The translations under genes and the position numbers were made by a program. Positions 23,246 to 35,684 of a DNA stretch of 64,000 nucleotides are shown one piece after another. Position 1 is the stretch's first letter. The number at the start of each line of letters is the position of its first letter. Under the pieces are notes generated by a model. The model worked only from the letters and a program-made list of their open reading frames with translations, was not told the DNA's origin and made no database searches. This stretch comes from Ectobius pallidus (taxonomy: Eukaryota; Arthropoda; Insecta; Blattodea; Ectobiidae), in assembly GCA_964059195.1 (NCBI GenBank), contig CAXKWD010000009.1:149415890-149479889 (forward strand), in the 5' to 3' direction.

Positions 23246-23910
23246 TAGACTAGATAGGATTATATGGTTAGCTGGTCAGGATCTGCAACCCCTTCTGCGG
23301 CACCACCGATTCCTCCCGCTGCAGTTGTTCAAACTTGGATAGGGACTTATGGGTACCAGATAGAATGACTGCAGCCCCTGGGGTAGTTTTAATTAGAGTT
23401 AAGTTTTTTTGGAGCAGGGACCACAAAGGTAAGCTACCACATCTTACCTCGGTGGGGTCAAAATTCTATGTGGGGAAGATGGAGCATAAGCACACGGGTG
23501 CTGATTATGCTTTCTCTTCGGTATGGAGTAGGTTCTATGCCCCCCCTCACGTCCTGTGCCTCATCGAATCGGCGAGGGGGTGTAACAAAGAATGATGAAT
23601 GCATAAACTAAACTAAAATCTTGTTAATTGCAGTTAAAAAAATTCCTCTTAGGCAAGCCTACGGGCTGAGGTAGATTTCGAAGTGCTAAATCTCGCCTTA
23701 TATGAGAGCTATCGAGAAACCAGTTATTGATTTGTAGAGTACTCGTCAAGAGCTTTTCAACGATACCCCACAAGACATGATTTCAAAAATTTCGAATTTC
23801 CATCCCCCACCCCCACTCGGACCCCGAAAACCCCCGAATCGTTGGTGTCACTGTGAACTCCATAGGGAGTACTCTAATTTATTCAAACAGTTTCCCTCTA
23901 TACTTCATAG

Positions 23911-24161
23911 CAGGGGTGGATCCACGGGGGGTGGATCAAATTGTAACATTAAGCACAAATTATTCAAAATTTATTAGAACATAACCCAAATACTTCAATT
24001 AAAGCAACGACAATCATTATTTTGAAATACCTTTGTAAGAAAATGCTGAAATGTTCATTTTGTTTTCAATTGTGTACTGGGAATAATTAATTTTTGAGTA
24101 AAAACTTCCCTCTCTACTTTGGTTCCCTCCCCCCAAAAATGTCTCTCTGGATCAGCCCCTG
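23911..24161. mobile_element. hAT MITE
   Basis: It starts CAGGGGTGGATCCACGGGG and ends GGATCAGCCCCTG. The exact 8-bp duplication is CTTCATAG (23903-23910, 24162-24169). It is 251 bp long and non-coding. Confidence 0.9.
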
Positions 24162-24590
24162 CTTCATAGGGGCAGAGATATTAGTTTTTCAAAATTTAAA
24201 TCCGTCCCACGACCCTCCCCTTGGGTCAATTTTGCTCATTAACAAACTTGTCCGAACTATTGGGCCTAGAAATAACATAATCAAATTTGGTTCAAATATC
24301 TTCAAAATTACGGCCGCTAGCGGTGGTTTCGTACTTAGGGAGGCATGAAACGTAAAGATATGAAAGAATTTTTCGAAAGTCATGACATGGTATCGATTGC
24401 AATCGGTAGATTTTTCTTCGAAATCCACCTAAAAATGCCAAACATACACTTGGTCACAATGAAACTGCCACCTGTTGACTCTTAGGCCTACATAAATGGC
24501 CTGGGATTATTGTGACGAGTAGACAGTTGGTGCAAACTCTGCTTATTCATCATTCTTTGGCTAAACAGGACACAAAACTTGGAGATAAAT

Positions 24591-25336
24591 CAGCCATTTC
24601 ATAATTACAGGTGGGACATTCTAGTATATTATGAAAACTATTTTTGTTCATTACATGTCATAAATAATGAACTAGAACTCTTCTGCTCACTCTGTGAAAT
24701 TTACAATGCCTTCTCCTCCACGCTACATGCAAAGCATTATTTAAAATATTTTAAATTTGTTTTTCAAAATCTATTACGGGTGGGACTTAATTTGGACACA
24801 GATTTTAATGATGCAAAACAAAAGTTCTTTTGCTGTTCTGCTATTACTATTAGGGTCTTGATGATGTTATTAATGAAGATATTAGGGATTAAATATAAAT
24901 TATAAACCGTTTCCAGATTGTCCGAACATTTATTTAACTCATCAATAATAATTTAATAAAACTATTAACATTATGAGTGGGACAAAAAGTCACAGTTTGT
25001 TATTTTAGCTGGTAATTAACCACACATACTTTTTGAAGTTAATCTTATACCAAATTGTACCTTAAGATGTAAATTTTCTCAAATCGAAATTGACATAATA
25101 TAGTACATAGCAATGAAGAGTGTTAAAATCATGCTAAAACTGGTAAAAAAAAAGTAACTTGATGCAATAAATAAGTAAACAGAAAGATTTTACACATGAA
25201 ACAACTTGAAACACACTTAATTCCTTAATATTCAGTGAATCTGATGTTTTAAACTTACTGTATATTTGACACCCAATTACAATAATTTTATAACCTCTCT
25301 TTGAGGGAAAAATTCCCAAATTTTATGAAATGGCTG
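24591..25336. mobile_element. DNA transposon with CAGCCATTTCATAA ends, copy 1
   Basis: The ends are CAGCCATTTCATAA and its exact inverse TTATGAAATGGCTG. AAAT flanks both sides (24587-24590, 25337-25340), suggesting a 4-bp target duplication. The 746-bp element has no transposase. Copy 2 at 55833-56588 shows ATAT on both sides, and its empty site exists at 31490, which confirms the boundaries. Confidence 0.85.
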
Positions 25337-25479
25337 AAATGTTCTTAATAGAATGGAAAATAAATAAATTTAAAAAATGACATATATCATTGGTTAACAT
25401 GAGACTTTGTGTTTCCAGAACGGCAAACTTTGTAGGAGAGAGAAATTTTTCAATTCCAGCAATGTAAGGATATAAACTA

Positions 25480-26166
25480 CGAGGGCTATTTTTTTTTTTT
25501 TTTTTAAAGGTATCATAGGTCACGAAATGAAAAGCACAGTGAAAATCAAAACTGTTTTATTTGGAATATTTAGATACACCTTCCAGCTACTTTTCTACAT
25601 TGGTCACCACTCCGATTGAGACATTTGTCACAGCATGGTACCAACTTTCCAATACTGTCTTCATAGAAGTTTGTCGCCAGCATTTTGAGAAAGGTCTTCA
25701 TGGCATTTTGAAGTATTTTGATGTTCTTCGTTGGCGTGGAAGCACTGTCCTCCCAGGTCTTGGGTTTGTTTGGGAAATTTGTATTCATCCATTTTTTGGA
25801 TTGTTCTTTTGATTCTGGATTGTCGTAACGAATCCACGTTTCATCTCTTGTCATGGTGGATTTAAAAAAAACTCATCCCCAAGTTGAGTGACTTAAATCT
25901 TTTTTGACAGCCTAAGAAAGATCAGGGAAGACAGCCCTTCCACACCGACGAACTTCAAGACATTTTAAAATGCTGTGAAGACCTTTCTCAATATGCTGGC
26001 AACAAACTTCTATGAAGAGGATATTGCAAAGTTGGTACCACGCTACAACAAATTTCTCAATCGTAGCGGTGACTATGTAGAGAAGTATTAAATGTTCCAA
26101 ATAAGTTTCAATTTTCACTGTAGTTTTCATTCTGCAACAGATAGTTTTCATACAAAAAATAGTGTC
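25480..26166. mobile_element. Palindromic mariner derivative, copy 1
   Basis: The left end is CGAGGGCTATTTTTT after TA (25478-25479). The minus strand of the left half encodes MTRDETW, which fits the family's DETW catalytic block, and then C-terminal sequence (KCLNRSGD). The right half (about 25915-26140) repeats that C-terminal region in the opposite orientation, so both ends of the element derive from the transposase 3' end. The right terminus is decayed. A sister copy is at 44273-44949. Confidence 0.75.
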
Positions 26167-26499
26167 AAAATAGTCACTATCTGCATATGAGACTTAAAAG
26201 AAACACAGAGCTTTTTTTATGTTGTTTTTGTTTGTTTGTTTTTGGTGTTTCAAAACCAGAAACTGAAAATGTCTAGTTTTGGAAGCACAAAGTCTCTCTT
26301 CTTAACCGAAAACATAACTGATTGAACCATTCCCTTTCCAAACTTCCAGAAAATATTCTGAGCACCCAGTATTTCAGGTAACACAGACTGAAGCTGCTCA
26401 GGTGATTTAAGGACAAGTTTGATCCTTGGGGCTAGCTAATGCTGTTTTGGTTTTCCTGTGGTGAGTTTCTGGTTCAATTTTCACATCTGTAAAATAATT

Positions 26500-27895
26500 A
26501 CTACCCGCGCGCGATTTCTTGAGCACTCGGGTCCCTAGTCCTTATTCGGTAGGTTTCGTTCAACTTCGTAGGTTAAGCTGACAACATTGAAACACGAAGT
26601 ACGCTATACACCCTGACATCTAGTGGCTTCAATACTAAGCTTTCATTCTGTCTCAGGATCCTGATTTATTTATTGACATTATCTTTTCTGATGCATCGAG
26701 GTATGGGGAAAAATACAATCTTTCGAACTGCTGATTTCACAAACACTTCATTGTACATCCAACACTTTCCTCACCTCTTTAAGAATTCCGTATGTGCTAA
26801 TTTTTGACGATCCCATGAACTCTGATGTCAATTTCATGGACTGAAAATTGAGCGAACTTTTCACAATTTGTATTAAATACGTTTAAAATTAGGCCTATAG
26901 CTTTCTCCACTTTTAGATGCCTTACCTCTCTTACGTTTTAAAACACGAAATGGTGAAACTTGTTCTGCTAAGACTCTTCTTTATGCTTAAAATTAGTCAT
27001 CCAGTGTAAAAATATTAAGCCTATATTATGCATAATATTCTTATTTGATGACTTATTTGATAACCAAAGGCTTATGACGTGTAATTAATTGTTACGCAAT
27101 ACCGTCACCACGTTATATTATTGGACTGCATTAAAATCGTTGTATATTAAAGTCACTACATAAAATACCATACGAGCAATTCTGCTGAAACTTTATTTCT
27201 TTGGTTGACAACACTGCAGAAAGACTGGCGGACTAGATATGTTTTGTTCCCCCCGACCCTCACTTCCCCGTAAATCCAGCGCTCAAGAAGTGGCGCGCGG
27301 GTAGTATATAATACCCTAATCTCGACTTTTAAAATTTGTTTAGCCTAGTCCTTGTGGTTTTGTACAACATTCAGAGCATCTAAGTAAAGTAAAAAAAAAA
27401 AAAAAAAAACAATCTGATCTTCAGTGGTTTATGTTTCAAGTACCTATATTTCTACCCACGTGAGATTTCTTGGGCACTCGGCTCCCTAGTCCTAATTTGG
27501 TAGGTTTCATTCAACTTTGTATGTAGAGCTGACAACATTGAAACACGAAGTACGCTATATACCCTAACATCTAGTGGCTTCAATACTAAGCTTTCATTCT
27601 GTCTCAGGATCCTGATTTATTTATTGACATTATCTTTTCTGACGCATGGAAAAATACAATTTTGCGAATTGCTGGTTTCACAAACACGTCGTTGTACATC
27701 CAACACTACTCCCCACCTCTTTAAGAATTCCGTATGTGCTAATTTCTGACACTCCCGTGAACTCTGTCAATTTCACGGACTGAAAGTGGAACGAACTTTT
27801 CACAAAACATATTAAATATGTTTAAAATTAGGCCTATAGTTTTCTCCAATTTTAGATGCCTTACCTCTCTTATGTTTTACAACACGAAATTATTA
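26500..27895. repeat. Direct duplication, ~430-bp unit, ~950 bp apart
   Basis: Blocks at about 26505-26945 and 27457-27885 are direct repeats. They share AGCTGACAACATTGAAACAC, TCTGTCTCAGGATCCTGATT and GGCCTATAG-containing text, with scattered indels. The ~510-bp separator includes the A-run at 27391-27409. No gene was recognised in the unit. Confidence 0.8.
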
Positions 27896-28755
27896 TCCAT
27901 AATCACCAACATTGACTGTAGTACCATTCCGTCGTAACTAAAGTGAATCCTTTTCGGCTTGTATTTTAGTGCTACATTATGATAAGACTCTAAATGTCCT
28001 GTATGACAATAGTTCCTTGCGTGCTTCAAATCTTCAATGAAATTCCTGTTTTTATAACAGATGACAGTAACATGTAATCGTTTGACTCCGGTCTGATCCA
28101 TTCACTTTCTTCATCTTCAATAATGTCTTCATGTTCGCACTGATTAATTACGTTATTTCCAATCCAGCTATGTACATTGGAAATATGAAATAACACCGAT
28201 TGAAATTTTTAAACCAACACGGTTTCGTCCCCTCCACAAGTCTGACATGACCACCATAGGTGGTTAACAATGCTGTCTTTCCAATAATAGTAATGGTGAA
28301 TTTTTTCCGGTCTCTTTGAGCTTTTTAGCAAGAGACTTAGACAGATGCCACACATCAAACTACAGCGACGGCGCGCGGGCTGTGAGCAGCTAGAGCGCTC
28401 TGACGTCACTCTGCTGGAAGCCACATCAGTTTTTCTTCGAATTTGCAAGAACGAAGCATCGTAGAAACATGGGGTTTTCACTGCTGTATTTTACTAAACA
28501 AACTCTTTATTCTGAGAGTCACTCGATTTTAAGTTAACAGGGCCTTTAATCTTATTTGTAAGTGAAACCAAGTATGTGATCTCAATCTACAGTTCTTTCT
28601 TTCACTTTTCCACATAGTATCTTTTTTTTTTTTTTTTTTTTTCTCCCACACATGCTTTCCATCGTTCTGCAAATTTAAAAATACCTTGCGATAGAATTCT
28701 ATTCCTGCTGCCCGTAGACACTGACGCCGTCATTCAATACTCTGTCATCTCAAAA

Positions 28756-28999
28756 GTGCTGACTAGGAGACCCGAAGGGAAGAGACCACTTGGAAGATCT
28801 AGACGTACATGGGAGGACAATATTAGGATAGATTTAGGGGAAGTAGAATTTGCAAGGGATGGTTGGATAGAGTTAGCTCAGAATAGGGTTGAATGGCGGG
28901 TTCAGGTAAGCGTGGCAATGAACCTTTGGGTTCCATAAAACAGATAATATTCCTTTAGCTTTCTTAGGAATTGTTTGTTGCCATTGAGTAAATATGTAA
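28756..28999 (+). pseudogene. Non-LTR retrotransposon 3' end, family 1, copy 1
   Basis: The plus strand encodes a short tail with RRPEGKRPLGRSRRTWEDN and ends AMNLWVP, a C-terminus widespread in insect non-LTR retrotransposon proteins. The 3' UTR ends with GCCATTGAGTAAATA, the same terminus as the copies at 45519-45783 (+) and 49716-49990 (-). The 5' part is missing. Confidence 0.8.
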
Positions 29000-29423
29000 G
29001 GACTTAAAAATTATAACTGTAATTGCAAAATTTAATAACCTATTTATTGGCCTCAAAGCCCTTAAAACTCATCATGTTAATATGGATTTAGTTAGGGCTA
29101 CTCTTTATGAAAGAAAAATTATATGTATCAATAAATTACATCAAAATAGTTTACGTCATTCCTTGCCAGAAAATTGTTTAATACTTTCATCATGGTTGCT
29201 GAGTTATCGATTGCCGGGTTTGCGGGACTCTATTGTATGAGGGGTTTCACTTACAAATAAAGATTAAGATTGTGAAAAAATGTTGCTCACGACTTTCAGT
29301 ATGCTCCTCGTAATAACAGCAACAATAGTACCAACAGTCTACCAAAATGAAATTCATTAATGATAGTCACTCAGATTCTGTAGAGGAGAGGTTTTGTTGT
29401 TGGTAACAGAAGTGTTGTTTTAA

Positions 29424-29552
<129 letters not shown>

Positions 29553-29652
29553 TAAACTCTCTTCAAGTTACTTTATGAGCTGAATACGGATTTATCTGTG
29601 GGTGACACGCATGAAGTCTAATTCATATTTAGCACAGTTATTTTTCAATATA

Positions 29653-30339
29653 CAGGGTGATCCGTTAGAGATGTCATTGTGTACAAGAAACTATTTAAAT
29701 TTATTAATTGTTAATGGTGCAAACAGGTGTAGGAACCCTGTAAGTTTTGTATTCCAGCACATTAGCACTCAACATGACCGCCATTGCGAATGCAGCACAG
29801 ATCATACCTCGCGGACAGGTTCCGCCACGTGGAGCGGAGCATTTCGGGAGTGATTTGCTGTAAGGCTGCTGTAATCATCTGTCGTAGGTCAGCTACATTC
29901 TGTGGTCTTTGTGTGTATACAGTTGACTTGATGTACCCCCACACAAAAAAATCTGGAGGAGTCAAGTCCTATCATGTAACCTTCCGCCTGTACAAGGTAT
30001 TTTGAGACCATCTTCCAAGAACATGTGATACCAGTTAACAATGCCTTGATGCGAAGGGATAGTTGTACTGACATTGGAAAGCCCGCTGTGTTTGTATTAC
30101 ACTAGAAAACTTCGCACGAATACCATACTAAACACTGAGTGCGCTGTTGTGGCATGACCACCATTTTGTCTTCTATGCACGATAGCGCCGCCAAGCCATA
30201 TGGCCGAAGTCTGAAACATCACTCATTGTTAACTCCCATCCTTTCCACTTACATTACAGCAAATTGCACAGAGCTATATACATTAACCTCTTAAATATAA
30301 CGTTTCACTTTTCTGACATCTCAAATGGATCACACACTG
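29653..30339 (-). mobile_element. Internally deleted mariner-like element, copy 2
   Basis: The terminal CAGGGTGATCCGTTAGAGAT and its right-hand complement are flanked by TA (29651-29652, 30340-30341). The minus strand reads TPPDFFVWGYIKSTVY and then RNLSARYDLCCIRNGGHVE, the C-terminal part of a Tc1/mariner-superfamily transposase. This region is better preserved than in copy 1 (3126-3834). It lies in the amylase intron. Confidence 0.88.
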
Positions 30340-30553
30340 TAGTTCACCATGGAGCCTCTAGATGTCATGGCAGAAGGCTATATTTCATCACTAAGGGCCA
30401 GATCTTCATGGGCTAAACAATACTTCATGACTTTAAAATGAATTAAAAATGGCCTAAAAGGAAAAAGAATGACTTTTACATTATCATTGATACTTGATCT
30501 CAATAGTGCATTGCAATATGTTGAAATCAATGATAATATTATAGGGAAAAAAT

Positions 30554-30625
30554 TCTGAAACTGGGATTTGAACCCAGGATCTTTAGCTATCCGTGCCAAT
30601 GCTCTACCAACTGAGCTAATCCAGA
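30554..30625 (-). repeat. tRNA-like sequence (SINE head or tRNA pseudogene)
   Basis: On the minus strand, 72 nt fold as a cloverleaf: a 7-bp acceptor with one mismatch, a GCTC/GAGC D stem, a TTGGC/GCTAA anticodon stem and a CTGGG/CCCAG T stem. The A box (TAGCTCAGTTGG) and B box (GGTTCAAATCC) are intact. The anticodon loop is ACGGATA, giving GGA, but base 33 is C instead of the invariant U. That argues against a working tRNA. Confidence 0.7.
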
Positions 30626-30714
30626 TTCATTTCACAGCACCAGATGGAACCTCTCTCCTATGAATGATTGCCCTTAATGGTCTGCCTCACAGTACTTCAT
30701 ATGACACAACTTCT

Positions 30715-31046
30715 CCTGCAGAAGTTAGACTGGGAGGTGTTTAAACATTCACCCTATAGCCCAGAAACCACTCCCAGTGATTTCTATCTTTTCCTACACC
30801 TCAAGAAATGACAAGAGAATGACAGACAGGCGGAGATAGTTTCCACACAGTGGTTAAACCCAGACGGCAGACTTCTCCGTCACAGGTATTCAAACATTGG
30901 TTCCACAGATTGAAAAAGTCTCAATTCTGGTGGTGTTGAAAAATAGCTGAACACTTGCTGTATCTGCTGCAATAAACATTTTCATGATATTGTGTTTTGT
31001 TTCTGTAAAGAGCCCCAGGGAAACTTACTTTATGAACGGCCCTGTA
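30715..31046 (+). pseudogene. Mariner transposase 3' fragment
   Basis: The plus strand reads HSPYSPETTPSDFYLFLHLK, matching the mariner HSPYSPDLAPSD(Y/F) catalytic block with changes, then stops. The segment ends with CTTACTTTATGAACGGCCCTG before TA. A related fragment in the opposite orientation is at 43810-44110. Confidence 0.75.
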
Positions 31047-31285
31047 TGACAATGTCACTTGTATTGTTTAATACTTGGGCCAAATAATGAATAAAGAAAG
31101 AAAGTATAACTAGAATTATAAGAAATTTAGTAGCATTTACATGCTATTAAAATCATAATTCATTATGTAGCCCATAATAACGTGAAGCTAGAATAGTAAT
31201 AATTCTAACATTTGGATTATCAGTTTTTTTCCATTATTTGTGCATATCATGGATAATCAGGAGAAATTTACATGAGAATAATTTC

Positions 31286-31545
31286 GGGGTGCGGGGGCAA
31301 AGAGAGTTAAGTTCACTTTCTTGTTACTAAGACTTAGAGTGACTTAACACACTACACCAGCCCAACATAGCTTTAGAGATGGATAAATCCATGAAGCACA
31401 CATCCATAACTACCGTACAATTTTGAATATGACTTACTGGACTTAACACAAATGTAGAGAACATTTTTATCTATAACTCTATGGACATATCTCAATTTTT
31501 TTAGGATGGTGGACTTAACTCTCTTTGCCTGGGCACCCCGGAATT
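31286..31545. mobile_element. TIR MITE, uninterrupted copy
   Basis: The ends are inverted: GCAAAGAGAGTTAAGT at the left and ACTTAACTCTCTTTGC at the right, bordered by GGGGTG/CACCCC. Length is about 260 bp. A second copy (55629-56637) contains the 756-bp CAGCCATTTCATAA element; this copy shows the undisturbed GGACATATCTC target. The target duplication is unclear. Confidence 0.8.
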
Positions 31546-31591
31546 ATCACTCTCCTCTTCATAAAACTTTTATAGTGTTTGCTTGTTTCAG

Positions 31592-31759
31592 GATCTACAT
31601 GGATGTTGTCCTGAACCACATGTCAGGGGACCACCCGAGTTCGCACGGAGTAGGAGGAAGTACAGCTGACCCTGCCAATTTGCTTTACCCTGCTGTACCC
31701 TACGGACCCGATGACTTCCATACTCTTGTGCAATCAACAATTACGTCGATGCTAATAAT
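31592..31759 (+). CDS. Alpha-amylase, next exon, with a frame break
   Basis: The exon starts after TTGTTTCAG and ends before GTAAGT. The peptide begins IYMDVVLNHMSGDH, including the family's DVVLNH calcium-binding/active-site region with conserved Asn and His, then GGSTADPANLLYPAVPYGP, matching the glycine-rich insert of animal amylases. After DDFHT the frame leads to a stop at the intron. The expected continuation SCAINNYVDANN is present in another frame from about 31721, running exactly to the donor. One base appears lost, or two gained, near 31718-31722. This is either a pseudogene lesion or an assembly error. Downstream exons, including the catalytic Asp and Glu regions, were not found before base 64000. 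Confidence 0.88.
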
Positions 31760-31831
31760 GTAAGTCAACTGAAGCTTCTGAGACAGTATAGCCTAAATCT
31801 AGCCAGCTGCATTATGTTATGATTTGTAGTA

Positions 31832-33163
31832 CAGTAGAGCCTTGGTAAATCGAGCCTCAGTATTTCGAGGTTCCGTGTAATTTGAGCTGGTCTTAAGAAA
31901 ATTAAAATTGTCCATAAAACTAGAGTAAAATCCCGTTTTTGTACGGTGTCCGCAAGTAAGTTTTACGCACTTCCGAATGTGTTAAACATTTTGAGCTTTC
32001 TTTCAATTTTTCCATGTACAAAAATGCAGGTCGATTTTTCTTTGTTGGAACCTCGTGTCAATCAAACTTGCATATTTCCCCATCCTTTCAGAAAACAATA
32101 CTGTATTGTAACAGTAATCCCTATAATGGTAATTAAAAGTGTTTTCCTAGTAGCATCGCTTTCCCGTTCCACTCCATTAAGGGTCAGACAATGACTTAAT
32201 CCTTAAAGGATGCCGATGTAGCAAATTGGAAATCTACTCTTATACAATTCAACGGCCCTAAATAGCGTGCTTGCTCGCCCGCTTCGTGAGACATCGGGTA
32301 TACTCGGCGATGTTCGTCTCTCGCAGTGTAAACTTTCATGATGACTACAAAATTAGGAAGGAAAACAGTTTCGTTATTATATAAGGCCTAAGTGAAATGA
32401 ACACAATGAACAAATATTCTAATTTTATTTTTACTTACAATTTTCATAGCTCTGAACCAGAAACATTTTTAATAATCGACCAGTGTAATTTTCTTAAAAA
32501 TCCTGGAGTCAATGAATAATGGCGGGCGAAGCCGGGGGCAACAGCTGTAAAATATTGATGGTTTTATCTCTTGAAATATTGCTGATAATAATAATCCAAA
32601 CAAACCATTCCTTCCCTTGAAACATTATATAATTTCTGAAAATTACACTGAATTGATAAAATAAAATTCACATCATATTCATGTCAATAAACAGCTGAGA
32701 AACAATACGTATTATGTGTTCACAGGTTCTTTGGAACTGCATAATCGATTCTGATATAGTTTTCCCAGGGGGCGCTTACATGTCGTGGAATGTACTCTAA
32801 ATCAGGAATTTTAGCCGTTTCATTAATTATTAATGGCTTAGTTTATGAATGATTCGCGTGCAAGTGTTAATAAATATAATGCTTTAATAATTATTATACT
32901 CTTAATTTTTAATTTTCAAAAGAATTATCGTGGCGAAGCAACGGGCACCTCCTAGTGTTTTGACAATATATACATACAGGCGTAACACAGGTATGTAGGC
33001 CTACTATATTGTTTATTTACTTATTATTTAAACCATTATTGTGCTCTTTAAACATTTATTTGCGATTTACCCATTGATTTAGTGAAATTTCCGTATAATC
33101 TGAGTTTTTTGTAATTCGAGGTAGCCTCAGCCCCAATTAGCTCGAATTATCGGGGTTCTACTG
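31832..33163. mobile_element. Tigger/pogo-like element carrying a Helitron
   Basis: The left end CAGTAGAGCCTTGGTAAATC and right end CGGGGTTCTACTG are the inverted termini typical of pogo/Tigger elements. Both sides have TA (31830-31831, 33164-33165). Removing the Helitron at 32233-32955 leaves about 609 bp, so it is non-autonomous. It lies just downstream of the second amylase exon. Confidence 0.82.
32233..32955 (+). mobile_element. Family C Helitron, copy 2
   Basis: It starts TCTACTCTTATACAATTC after A32232 and ends CACCTCCTAG before T32956. It matches 18431-19138 over its length with few changes. One base of its 3' hairpin is altered (CGTGGCGAAGCAACG). Confidence 0.92.
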
Positions 33164-33389
33164 TAAATAGAAATGTCATTATTTATGCCCTCTTCTCTTA
33201 TGCTACAACTTACTATTTAGTTACTATTTTAAAATTAATGAACTCATAACTTAACATATCTTATGTATTAGTACAGTGCACGCCGCTTATTGTGATCACT
33301 TCAGGATGCAGCTATTCTGATAATATTAACCGACTGATAACAGTAGCCGAAGGAGTTAAATGAAGGTTATTTATTCATATATAAGATAA

Positions 33390-34220
33390 CTAGCTTAAAA
33401 GACCCGGCGTCGCCCGGTTTTTGTATTTTGTAATTGAAAATTAACTTATGATGGATTTTCAATTTTAAATTCTAGGTCCTTATATTGGCGTTTATAATTT
33501 GAAATAGGAAGAACGACTTATTACACTCAAACTATTCCCTCAGAAAACGCTTGATATAGTTTTTTATGGCTCTTAGAGGATGTAGAATTTTGCATCCCAT
33601 CGCTTGCACAGCAAGCCTGGTAGGGGTTCAAATAAGAAGAAACAGAAATTCCTGTAACATAAAATTGTAATATCGAGGCGGGAAATTTCCCACTCTTATG
33701 TTACCATAAAACCGTTTTGGGGATGAAATAAAACAGAAAGCATTATCACTTTCATACTTTTCTCTCCAAAAACCTGCGATATAATATAATAATATACACA
33801 TTACCATACCTCGTTTTGTTTTCTCTATGTCCAGGGTAGAGAAAGTTATGTGATTCCATTATTTTAGTGGATTTCATTCTGTAATATTTATTTATAACAT
33901 GAATTATTTTGATAACTTCTCTTATTTGTCAAAAGTGCATTTCATTTGTTTTTTTCCAAGCCCATCTGATACCATTTGGCAACAATATATTCTGTGATTT
34001 GGAATTGATAATTCTATGTAAAAAGGGATTAAGTATTTTCAAAAACATTTAATTTTTGGCATTTAGAATCAAAATTTTGCAAAATCCTTTCTTAGTGAGA
34101 ACCTACATTATGAAACGAAGGTACTATCAAAATTCCAAGTCTCTACCTGTTATAGTTTAGGCTGTACGTTGATTCCTGTCAGTCAGTCAGTCAGGACAAA
34201 GCCTTTTATATATATAGAGA
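33390..34220 (-). mobile_element. Family A Helitron, 831 bp
   Basis: Read on minus, it starts TCTCTATATATATAAAAGG after A and ends GCGACGCCGGGTC...CTAG before T. It has the same length (831 bp) as 57722-58552 and very similar sequence. No helicase gene. Confidence 0.9.
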
Positions 34221-35573
34221 TATATCATAAAACAGAATTGAAAACGGTTATTCATAAAATAATACGTAACTGTGAATCATTGAACCACTCATAATACAGT
34301 AATAGACTGCAAGCAACTATTTTTTCAGCCAGTAACAAAGTTTTTATGTGTTTCTACTTTCCTTTAGGAGTACTATATACTCAGTTACAAGTTACAGTGT
34401 TTTTGGAAGTCTATACTGATCTGTGGTGAACACTGCTTAACAAAACATCTAACACGTATGTGTTCAAGTCTTTTCATTTTACACTAGCCATCACTGCAAG
34501 TCGACAGTGTTATCATAGGTAATCCCACGAGAGTTGACGAATTTATCTGATGCAACTCGTCAACTCGAGTTGGATTTATTAAGACTATTCAATGACTAAA
34601 AATCCACCAGATTATACAAATAATAATAACTTTCGTGCTTTGTTCTACAAAAACAAAACTAACAGCTGCGAGATCACGGCATACTATGAATCAACCGTCC
34701 ATGAATCGATTCGAGCTGTTTTGGTGTAATCAGTGCTAACACCAGAGCATATAAGACATAGTTAACTTCATTCAATTAAGCTAAAAGCAGAAGAGAATAA
34801 ACGCACACGAACTGGCTTGCACAGAATCGAAATGGTGTTCTTAATCAATGTACATTTCTATTATTTCAATTCCCAAACAAATTATGTTGTATGAAATAAT
34901 CTGTTTTCGTGCCGCTTAGTGGCACCATCTGACTATTAATCACTGCACACTGATACTTGCGTCTCCAGTAACGACCAGAGCATTTTACCCGATAAAATGC
35001 CATCCTCGCGATTCCTACAAGAATATTGTAAGATAAACGGCCGTGATTGGTCTATATCCGAGGAATTGCTAAACATTATTGGTCAATATCAAACACGCGG
35101 CGTAGGAGTTGAATAGTCTTCATAAATGAAAAGCTGCAGCTTAACTGTGGGGTGAAACATGTTTTATTGCTTAAAAGAGAAAGTTAGGTAATGCAACCCC
35201 CTCGAACTGGTCCGGGTTTAATCCCTGGTATTTCCTCAGATTTTTCTCAGGTAGGAAGATCTGGAATGGGGTGCACTCAGCCTTGTGACTCAAACTGGGG
35301 AGCAACTTGATAGAGAAGTAGCGACCTTTCCGTCTTGGTTGATTGTTTTAAGACTAAATCTGTAGACATTATGGATGGGGGTGTGCGATTCTGTTTTTGC
35401 ATCTTTTTGAATTTCTTCATTTGTGATTTCTAGATTGTTCTTCATTATACCTTTAGAGTGAATAGCAGTAAAGGGTATATAAGTAGGGCCCTGATTTATT
35501 GGTGAAATAAAATGGCTGATTTCGGTGTTAACTTCCTTCTATTTCGGTGGGTATTTCGTGAAATAAATTACTT
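34221..35573. other. Unassigned non-coding stretch with a SINE body
   Basis: No exon was recognised. At about 35203-35345 (+) there is a B-box-like GGTCCGGGTTTAATCC followed by a body containing TTTTTCTCAGGTAGGAAGAT, resembling a tRNA-derived SINE without its A box. Confidence 0.45.
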
Positions 35574-35625
35574 ATAGTTGGATAAAAACACATTTTAAAC
35601 GCACTTTATTTTACCTTAGTAAACT

Positions 35626-35672
35626 TCCTGGACGGCCGTTTCGCAGGTGGTGTTCCTGCATCATCAGCAGAG
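35626..35672 (-). ncRNA. Hammerhead ribozyme (minus arm)
   Basis: This mirrors the plus-strand ribozyme at 35685-35731: CTGATGA (35661-35667, minus), stem II, GAAA (35639-35642) and GTC (35631-35633). All core bases are intact on this arm as well. Confidence 0.75.
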
Positions 35673-35684
35673 TGCCAGTTGGCA

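Noticed and set aside
23335..23595. GC-richer 86-residue plus frame as a gene
   Set aside because: No splice context, start context or family similarity could be recognised.
30554..30625. Functional tRNA gene with GGA anticodon
   Set aside because: The base before the anticodon is C, not the invariant U, and the acceptor stem has a mismatch; SINE or pseudogene is more likely.
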